Below are positions 57,001 through 64,000 of a stretch of DNA of 64,000 bases, piece by piece. The position numbers and the translations under genes were made by a program. Every line of letters starts with the position of its first letter. The stretch's first letter is position 1. Source of the stretch: Hypomesus transpacificus (taxonomy: Eukaryota; Chordata; Actinopteri; Osmeriformes; Osmeridae); assembly GCF_021917145.1 (NCBI RefSeq), contig NW_025813848.1, forward strand, positions 38,102 to 102,101, in the 5' to 3' direction. Under the pieces are notes generated by a model that worked only from the letters and a program-made list of their open reading frames with translations, searched no databases and was not told where the DNA came from.

Positions 57001-58467
57001 AGCCCCTCAGCACAGTCAGGATGGTAACCCTGGGGGGTTGTGAGGTTTGGCCCCCCTGGCCCTGGTCCTGACCCCCCCCCGCCCTCCAGTTTGCCTCTGC
57101 TCAACTCTGACCTGGCCAGTATGTGACATACTGCACTACACAGGGGGAACGGAGAAGGGTGGAGGGGGGAGTGAAAGAGAGGGAGAGAGGTAGAGGGAAA
57201 GAGAGAGGTAGAGGAAAAGAGAGGGAGAGAGGTAGAGGGAAAGAGAGAGAGAGATAGAGGGAAAGAGAGGGAGAGAGGGAGAGGGAGAGAGGGAGAGGGA
57301 AAGAGAGGGAGAATGGGAGAGAGGGAGAGAGGGAGAGAGGGAGAAAGGGAGAGAGGGAGAGGAATAGAGAGGGAGAGAGGGACAGAGAGAAAGGTAGAGG
57401 GAAATAGAAGGAGAGAGGGAAAGGGAGAGAGAGGGGTGAGGGTGGTCTCGTTTTCTTTGAGAGAGAGGGGTGTCTTGTTTCAGGGGTCTTGGAGATATTA
57501 AAGCCTACCGCCAATCATCACGCACACACACACACACACAGCACGCTCACACACAGCGCTGACACACACACTCTGCTCAAAATTAAGTTAATGTTGGTCT
57601 GTACAATATCTAAGAAATCTGTTTCTCATGAAGCTAACACGGGGTTTTCTGTCTTTGCTTTCTATTTCCTGTATGTGTTTGATGTCGCTGATGATGTCAG
57701 TTCCTGGCCCTGGTGTATCTGGTGACATACCTGGGAGATCTGTGTAATGGCCTTACTCTGCTGATCATTGGTAAGACACACACACACCCACACACACACC
57801 TGCACATGCACTCACACACACATTTATTCCCTTCTCTTCTCTCCTTTCTTCTTCCTCTCCAGGTGTGATTGCTGTCTTTTCTGTCCCACTATTCTACAGA
57901 CAACGCCAGGTAAAGTCTGTGTGTGTATGCTGCATGTACAGTCTATTCAGGAGTGTGTGCGTGTGTGAAGGTAAGACAAAATGACAGAAACAGAAACAGA
58001 TAGAAACATGTTGCCATGTTATGTGTTTAGATACCTAGACGCACATAATTTATAGGGGTGTGTTGTTCATACAGTCTTGTAATTGTTTGTCTCAGGAACA
58101 AGTGGACAGTGTCATAGCAAGAATCCAGGCTAACATTGACAACATCAAGGACATGTGAGTATGGGTGCCACCTAGTGGCCAAATAGAAGACTGACAGCAT
58201 GCTTACTGGTATTTTTCCATTGCACACACTTCCAGTGAATCATGTATTGATTTTCTGCATGCATCCCTGCCACGTTAAACCTTTAGGAGAGAAGATGATC
58301 TGTTCATTAATCTCTGTGACCGACTATCAAATGTGACATACATAGCAGGGGTAACAATCTCTCTATCTCTCTCTTTCTCTCTCTCCATCAGTCTGCAGAG
58401 AATTGCCCAGGGCGGTGGCCCCCTTCCAGACCCCACCCCTGGTGGTGCCAAACCCAAAGACCAGTGA
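47350..58467 (+). CDS. rtn2: reticulon-2, ten coding exons
   Basis: ER membrane-shaping protein that inserts hairpins into tubular ER; human RTN2 is linked to hereditary spastic paraplegia. Exons: 47350-47380, 48540-48593, 49111-49659, 50186-50398, 54647-54854, 55144-55282, 57701-57770, 57863-57909, 58096-58154, 58392-58467. All borders are GT-AG with matching phases, giving 481 residues. The N-terminus MGQVLGFSNCKE, then NSTPDSTPPC, GGNEESELYELQTAHDWSEE and ELTFSYIA matches the human RTN2 start (MGQVL, SSTPDST, FRELHTAREFSEE, ELTFSYIA) and sets the name over RTN1, 3 and 4. The large third exon is Glu/Arg-rich. The reticulon domain is about 283-481: DLIYWKDTERTGMVFTGL, first hairpin, AYLDMDISLS loop, SFFDSLK, second hairpin ending LCNGLTLLIIGVIAVFSVPL, then FYRQRQEQVDSVIARIQ. 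The end KPKDQ fits a KxKxx ER-retrieval signal. Confidence 0.93.
50963..51562 (+). repeat. minisatellite in rtn2 intron, 11-13-bp unit
   Basis: About 600 bp of CTATCTCTCTCTG-type units, alternating 11-bp and 13-bp forms (one extra CT), with CTGTCTC, CTGTATC and CTTTCTC variants in patterned blocks. It lies between rtn2 exons 4 and 5. The plus strand gives an open frame of 266 codons (SLCYLSL), which is an artefact. Confidence 0.96.
52821..52871. repeat. (GTAT)n-(GT)n microsatellite
   Basis: About seven GTAT units pass into GT repeats, preceded by three ATTC units at 52800-52813. Intronic to rtn2. Confidence 0.93.
53838..53855. repeat. poly(G) run
   Basis: About 16 consecutive G on the plus strand in the rtn2 intron. 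Confidence 0.85.
53968..54076. repeat. (CT)n microsatellite in rtn2 intron
   Basis: CT tract of about 110 bp with a CCCTCCCTCCCTCC interruption near 54031. Confidence 0.96.
56285..56523 (+). repeat. 11-bp minisatellite in rtn2 intron
   Basis: About 21 copies of GTGGGTCTGCT with GTGGATCTGCT, GTGGGTCTACT and GTGGGTCTGAT variants. Variants recur in the same order (TACT, then GATC, then GATG types), suggesting a higher-order duplication inside the array. All frames are open, giving a Cys/Trp-rich pseudo-protein that is not real. Confidence 0.95.
57165..57442. repeat. GA-rich tract (GGGAGAGA units) in rtn2 intron
   Basis: Imperfect GGGAGAGAGGGAGA and GGTAGAGGGAAAGA repeats over about 280 bp, purely purine-biased on the plus (sense) strand. 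Confidence 0.93.
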
Positions 58468-58886
58468 AACGACAGGAAGGAGAGGAGAATGAGAGGGGGC
58501 GATGAGAGTAGGACAAGAGGAGAAAAGGAAGGAGGAGAGGAGGGGGTGTCACTTAGATGTCTTACCCAGCAGTCTGAGTCCTGAGGGCTGGGCTCCTGAG
58601 TTTAGAGGGAGGGATGGAGGAGTGGGGGTGGGGTGGGGGGCGGTACTAAAAGAGGACTAGGTCAGTCAAAGCATGTGATTCCCGGATGAGAGTTTACTGT
58701 TTTCATGAAAAGACATGACCAAGGTCAGCTCCTCGTCTTCGTTGTCAACAGTCACCTTGTGTCCCGACCATTATGGGATGGCTCCAACGAGCCACAACTA
58801 TGTTTCGAAGAGGTAACGACACCAGGGACGTGCGATCCATCTTCGCCTGAAGGCACCTGCCACAGCATGAAGAGAAGTAGAGAGGT

Positions 58887-58924
<38 letters not shown>

Positions 58925-59089
58925 CTAGGTGTCAGACTCTAGAGTTGTAGTGCTTGAACCTGTGAAGGTGATGAGTCTGCAGGGTTAGAGGTCACTAGGT
59001 CACAGCTGGTTAATCCAATGTTACAGGTCAGAGGTCACCCAGCCGGGGTTTAGTGTTTTTCACGGAACCCCCAAAACATGGAATCAGGA

Positions 59090-59135
<46 letters not shown>

Positions 59136-59476
59136 CGTATGTGTACAGTAGGTAAGTTGACCTACAGCTTGCTGAACTGAACCTGTGTTACCTAAGAGCC
59201 TATTAAAATGACATCTGTTCTTTTTCTTTTCAGAAACGTCATTTGCCTTTTTTTTTATTTCTGTCACCACACATTCAAGTGACCATGAACTCCTGATTTC
59301 TATCACGTGTTCTGTTGCTCCTCATGTAGCACATCCTTCAGAGTTCTTTTTTGCCACCCTCCATATGAACATCAAATGGTCTGGAAGTACATGATGTTGT
59401 CTGATGTAGGAGTAGCTAAAGTAACCAGTGGATTCATGATAATATTGATCCCTATGTTCCCATTGGTAGCCTACTA
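58468..59476 (+). other. rtn2 3' flank / probable 3' UTR
   Basis: No coding exon is evident. The region holds a G37 run (58887-58923) and a (GT)n tract near 59092-59130. The first poly(A)-like hexamer that I see is ATTAAA at 59202-59207, which would give a 3' UTR of about 740 nt including the G run. Confidence 0.45.
58887..58923. repeat. poly(G) homopolymer, about 37 bp
   Basis: The longest homopolymer in the window, on the rtn2 sense strand 3' of its stop. It could form G-quadruplexes; it may also be an assembly artefact. Confidence 0.9.
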
Positions 59477-61137
59477 CAGTGCCCTCCAAAAGTATTGGAA
59501 CAGTGAGGCGAATTCCTTTATTTTTGCTGTAGACTGAAAACATTTGGGCTTGACATCAAATAATGAACGTGAGACCAGAGATCAACGTTTCAGCTTTTAT
59601 TTCCAGGTATTTACATCAGGATCTGATGCACAACTAAGAAAATATCACATTTTGTTTGAATCCACCCATTTGTCATGTGATCAAAAGTATTGGAACAGAT
59701 ATACTTAAAACATATTTAAGTGAATAAGACTTTATATTTAGTTGCAAATCCTTTGCTTTCAATAACTGCAGCAAGTCTGTGACCCATTGACGTCACCAAA
59801 CTTTTGCATTCTTCCTTGTTGATGCTTTCCCAGGCTTTCACTGCAGCCTCTTTCAGTTGTTGTTTGTTTTGTGGGGTTCCTCCCTTCAGTCTCCTCTTAA
59901 GCAGGTAAAATGCATGCTCTATAGGGTTTAAGTCTGGAGATTGACTTGGCCAGTCTAATACCTTCCATTTCTTGCCCCTGATGAACTCCTTTGTTGTTTT
60001 GGCAGTGTGTTTTGGGTCGTTATCTTGCTGCATGATGAAGGCTCTGCCAATCAGTTTGGTTGCATCTTTCCTTAAATTGGCAGACAAAATGTTTCTGTAG
60101 ACTTCCGAGTTAATTTTGCTGCTGCCATCATGTGTTACATCCTCAATGAAGATTAATGAGCCCGTCCCAGAAGAAGCCATGCAAGCCCAAGCCATGACAT
60201 TACCTCCACCGTGTTTCACAGATGAGCTTGTGTGTTTGGGATCATGAGCAGTTCCTTTCTTTCTCCAAACTTTAGCCTTTCCATCACTTTGGTAAAAGTT
60301 AATCTTTGTCTCATCAGTCCATAAAACTTTGTCCCAGAATTTTTGAGGTTCATCTCTGTACTTTTTGGCAAATTCCAGCCTGGCCTTCCTATTCTTCTTG
60401 CTGATGAGTGGTTTGCATCTTCTGGTGTAGCCCTTGTACTTTTGTTCATGAAGTCTTCTGCGAACAGTAGATAGTGATACCTTCACTCCTGCCATCTGGA
60501 GGTTGTTGCTGATCTCACTAACAGTTGTTTTAGGGTCTTTCTTTACAGCTCTCACAATGTTTCTGTCATCAACTGCTGATGTTTTCCTTGGTCTACCTGT
60601 TCGACGTCTGTTACTTAGTACACCAGTAGTTTTCTTCTTCTTCAGGACATTCCAAATGGTTGTACTGGCTATGGCCAATGTTTCTGCAATGGCTCTGATT
60701 GATTTTTCATCTTCTCTAAGACTCACAATTGCTTGTTTTTCACCCAAAGACAGCGCTCTGGTTTTCATGTTGTTTTCACCTCTGAATACAGTCTGCATAG
60801 ACAAAACCTATCTTACCCAATCTGAACCTGAGTGTAGACATTCAGTGGTATTTATTGATTGAATAATGTATGTAATAGGACACACCTGGGCAACAAAACA
60901 CACCTGTCAGTCACATGTTCCAATACTTTTGCTCACGTGACAAATGGGTGGGTTTGAACAAAAAGGTGATATTTTCTAATTTGTGCATCAGATCCTGATG
61001 TAAATACCTGGAAATAAAAGCTGAAACGTTGATCTCTGGTTTCACATTCATCGTTTGATGTCAAGCCCAAATGTTTTCAGTCTACAGCAAAAATAAAGGA
61101 ATTGGCCTCACTGTTCCAATACTTTTGGAGGGCACTG
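59477..61137 (-). mobile_element. complete Tc1/mariner-type transposon
   Basis: A 1,661-bp element flanked by TA on both sides (59475-59476 and 61138-61139), the usual Tc1/mariner target duplication. Both ends read CAGTGCCCTCCAAAAGTATT with GGAACAGTGAGG following. The inverted repeats extend about 220 bp, with a second copy of the AAAAGTATTGGAACA motif at their inner ends (about 59686-59699 and 60917-60930). This is the IR/DR layout known from Sleeping Beauty-type elements. The arms differ by only a few bases and small indels. It carries one uninterrupted transposase on the minus strand. It lies downstream of rtn2. Confidence 0.95.
59716..60804 (-). CDS. Tc1-like transposase, DD34E, uninterrupted
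   Basis: A 362-codon cut-and-paste transposase. The N-terminal paired-like region has two helix-turn-helix parts (LGEKQAIVSLREDEKSIRAI and VSEISNNLQMAGVKVSLSTV) joined by the AT-hook-like GRPRK. The catalytic domain has the first Asp in LWTDETKI, the second in MQQDNDPKHT and the Glu in SPDLNPIEHAF. The last two have 34 residues between them, so DD34E. A Gly-rich box is present (SVKHGGGNVMAWACMA). The length is slightly above the usual ~340; the start may instead be the Met at 60768 (MKTRALSLGEKQ), which would give 350. No stop or frameshift is seen, so the copy could be young or still active; activity is not shown by sequence alone. Confidence 0.93.
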   Translation of the reverse strand: MSMQTVFRGENNMKTRALSLGEKQAIVSLREDEKSIRAIAETLAIASTTIWNVLKKKKTTGVLSNRRRTGRPRKTSAVDDRNIVRAVKKDPKTTVSEISNNLQMAGVKVSLSTVRRRLHEQKYKGYTRRCKPLISKKNRKARLEFAKKYRDEPQKFWDKVLWTDETKINFYQSDGKAKVWRKKGTAHDPKHTSSSVKHGGGNVMAWACMASSGTGSLIFIEDVTHDGSSKINSEVYRNILSANLRKDATKLIGRAFIMQQDNDPKHTAKTTKEFIRGKKWKVLDWPSQSPDLNPIEHAFYLLKRRLKGGTPQNKQQLKEAAVKAWESINKEECKSLVTSMGHRLAAVIESKGFATKYKVLFT

Positions 61138-62229
61138 TATATGGTATGGAAACAGTTTGCCTCCTGTGTCCCAGGTGATATTAGAAGTATCTATGCTTGA
61201 CACCAAAGAGCTTGTGAACAAAACAGAAAGAGAATCAGTCATGCATCAAATTCTATTTAATTGTTGATCCAGTCAGTCTTTACTTTCATCTCCATCTCCT
61301 CTTCTTCTCTCTCTTTATCTCCACCTCCTCTCCTTCTATCTCTCCAAAAGACATCCATAGTGCTCACTAACAGTAGGTGCCTTTCTAACTCCATATGTAA
61401 GCCTAGCCCACCAGTAGTGCATGGCAGTTCTATCTACACTGCTTCATCTCAGCTATTACCTCCCCAGAAACTCCAAACAGCCTATTCAGTCTAGAATGAT
61501 AACATGACATCTCAATGATGTCATTCACAACGATGTGTGTATCATTGCGTGTTTAAAGATGATCTCCCACTTGCGATGTCCCATTTCCAAGGAATGCAGC
61601 ATCTGAGGTCTATGCTCATCTCTGTTAGTCTCCTGCACTCCTCTCTGCCTCAGGACTGTGTGTGTGTGGACAGTGGTCCCATGCTGGATACAGGACTGTG
61701 TTAGAAATACACCTCCTGTAGTGCTACCCTCCTGCAGGTTTTTAAAAGGTGTACTTCAACCGTAATTATACTTATTCTGCATCTGCATATCAGCCAGCAA
61801 ACTATGTCAATTATGATAATAGGGTTTAATATTATAATTATTGATGTACAAAGTCATATAATGGTGTGTTTGTCAGATTGGGGTGTGTGGGACTGGGACT
61901 GGAATGAAAACCTACAGCAGGGTAGCTGTCCAGAAGCAGCATTGTAAGAGAGAGATGCTAGAGGGATGTTCAGACTCTAGTAAACTTCATTAACACCATT
62001 TCTGGGCCCAGATTGCAGAACAAAACAAGTATCTCCTTCTGGAGTCCTCTCGTATGGTTGGTCATTGGTTTTGTGTTGGAATTTTTTCAACTGTTTATGT
62101 TGCATGTCAAGGTATGTTGGGATTTTCAACAGGAAGTTTCAATGACAGAGACCTCACAAACAGCGCCCACTGGAGATCAGATAGAGTGGTTGAAATTGAC
62201 GTGTTCACTTAAATCGGTAAATCGTGATT

Positions 62230-62267
62230 AGTCGTCGTCGTCGTCCCCCCCCCCCCCCCCCCCCCCC
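62230..62267. repeat. (CGT)n followed by poly(C), about 22 C
   Basis: Five CGT units pass directly into an uninterrupted C run. Confidence 0.9.
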
Positions 62268-63875
62268 GTGACATGTATTACCAGGGGTGCCGTAACGGGA
62301 TGGAAGATAAGGACGACTTTAAGGGCCCTGGTCAGACAGGAGGCCCAGCAGAACCCCATACTTCCTGTAGGATCTCGATGTTGGGGCCTGGAGTACAAAT
62401 TATTAAGGGGACTCAAAAAGCCTAGCGGGCCCCTGTGTATTACAATAGCACTTTCACAATGAACACTTGTCGTGATCTGTGAGCTCTTACTCTCATCAGA
62501 GTGTTTAGAGCTATACACACTGCATTTCTCATTGACATTTCGGCAAGCTTTCTGCGTTTGAAGGCTGAAGATGTCACATTGTATGAGTCAAGAATATGAG
62601 ATCTTAGTCTTTAGTCTTATTGTAAACATTTGCCGTAGTTTTATTCCACACTCAAGGTTTCTTTTGTATTCAGACCAATCGAGAGTGTAGCCCAACTTTT
62701 AACCATGCAATAATACATTAAAGAATCTCTTAAATGAAATAAAAATGAATAAAGATTTTGACATGAATTTCGTGTTTGGTGATATCCTTTTGTTATTTTT
62801 CTAAATAAGAGTCTTGCATCCATGATGCAATATGGATCTTTAGCCACAAGGAGGCGACATGGGTCAACCTAACAGCAGCGCACACCTGTGTCTCTCCCCC
62901 TTTCTAGACCCTGTATAAAACAAGGCCGTAACCATGAAGTCAACATTCGGGGGGACGAAATCTGCTGGGGAGTCTGAGGGTCCCCCCCTGCAAACCTTTT
63001 ACGTTTAGTTATGAATATAGGCTATTTTTTTAATATATATATAATTTCGGACATCGTGCGTGGTTGCTTGTCGTAGCGTAGCACATTTATATTTTATTAA
63101 TATTTTTATATCAATATATTGATATATTTTTTGACCAGATTTGAAAATGGGGGGGGATGTTTGGACAGTGACTCCGCAGGATTTATTGTAGCCAACACAT
63201 TGTAGCCAACACAAGTGACACTGGGATATCTTTAGACGCATTCAAGGGAATCACCCGACTCTAAAATAGACAAAAGTGACAGAACAGACTAAAAAAGCAC
63301 ACCAGCTTTACTTACATTATCGTTGCTAGCCACAGATGACTGTATATAACACAGTGTCCTTACCTAGGCCTAACTAGAAGGATCGCCCGCTGCGCTGTTG
63401 AAATGTCAGAGAGTGAGAAAATAGATAAGATAACTGCGTTTTTAAAATGGCAACACGAGGACAAGTCTCAACATGACTCAGTTGTCTTGCGGCGATCCTA
63501 AACTAAAGTCTCCGGAAACATAATTTGTCAACTTGGGCCTATTAAACCATAATTCACTAGCAATGTTTTACTGGCTAAGGCCAACAGTATTTTTTGTTAG
63601 CTTATAATGTATGTTGATACAGATTAGGCTATATCAACGTTTCCTCGTGTGTCCTGTAGGCAACCTTTTAAGTAGTCAGCTTGGATAACGGATGAATGAG
63701 TTTATAATCATAGGTTCTAAACAAACGATAGGCCTATGCAAAATCAAGCCTATACTTCCAAAATAAACAACATGAATAATTAAATGACAGGCTACCGCCC
63801 ACATAAAGTTGCGTACCCTCTTCAAATCCAGGCGCGCTTCCTTTCTAAACTCCGATGGGAGTTAAGGGAGGAGAC

Positions 63876-63938
63876 ATGCAAATAGATTGAGTTTATATAG
63901 TAACCCGTCACTCCTCTGTGTAACGAGTGGATGCAAAT
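63876..63938 (+). promoter_or_regulatory. octamer-TATA-octamer cluster
   Basis: Two exact POU octamers ATGCAAAT (63876-63883 and 63931-63938) flank a TATA-like TTTATATAG at 63892-63900. The arrangement resembles a compact promoter reading toward the right edge, but no transcript can be assigned and the window ends at 64000. Confidence 0.3.
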
Positions 63939-64000
63939 GGTCCAAAAGTAGCCTACATTTCGGTAGCACACTAAAGGAATAGCAGCCGTGGGAACGGGGC

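Larger units (their letters stand above)
61140..64000. other. terminal region, no gene recognised
   Basis: No coding exon that I can assign. Contents include a (GTC)n-poly(C) tract (62230-62267), two segments that look like degraded dispersed repeats (62285-62440 and 62925-63000), a 20-bp AT palindrome at 63107-63126 (TATATCAATATATTGATATA), and an octamer/TATA cluster at 63876-63938. In human, FOSB lies beyond RTN2 in convergent orientation; I see no bZIP sequence before the window ends. Confidence 0.5.

Noticed and set aside
63403..63501. 32-codon frame starting MSESEKIDK
   Set aside because: Short, no splice partner or family match; chance is a sufficient explanation.

Overview
This window looks like nuclear DNA from a teleost fish. 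It holds vertebrate multi-exon genes with GT-AG introns, a complete Tc1-like DNA transposon of the fish type, a SINE/LINE-type tail common in teleosts, and a very high load of (CA)n, (CT/GA)n and longer tandem repeats. I cannot name the species. No prokaryotic features are present.

Four protein genes can be rebuilt exon by exon from the sequence. (1) A prostacyclin-type prostanoid receptor (ptgir), minus strand, two coding exons at 24500-25325 and 7951-8196, separated by a repeat-filled 16.3 kb intron. Its first exon carries three single-base frame breaks. (2) A CD98 heavy-chain gene (slc3a2 type), minus strand, nine coding exons between 35456 and 38105, 503 residues. (3) A PP2C-family phosphatase, best matched to ppm1n, minus strand, seven coding exons between 40689 and 44846, 433 residues, with a 5' non-coding exon near 45186. 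(4) Reticulon-2 (rtn2), plus strand, ten coding exons between 47350 and 58467, 481 residues. All splice phases close in slc3a2, ppm1n and rtn2.

The head-to-head ppm1n/rtn2 pair matches the human PPM1N-RTN2 arrangement at 19q13.32 and supports both names. Downstream of rtn2 lies a 1,661-bp Tc1/mariner element (59477-61137) flanked by TA, with ~220-bp inverted repeats and an uninterrupted 362-codon DD34E transposase.

The rest is non-coding or unrecognised. It includes a 392-bp direct repeat pair (31953 and 38991), an inverted pair of ~300-bp dispersed elements (4530 and 39838), a possible solo LTR (about 30516-30965), several minisatellites with 8- to 24-bp units, long homopolymers, and perfect hairpins at 15924-15959 and 43133-43168. 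The genes have unrelated jobs (lipid-mediator signalling, amino-acid transporter chaperoning, phosphatase signalling, ER shaping), and nothing suggests they form one pathway. I found no convincing new multi-gene system. The most open coding candidate is a possible two-exon, 64-residue hydrophobic microprotein inside the ptgir intron on the opposite strand (23346-23623).
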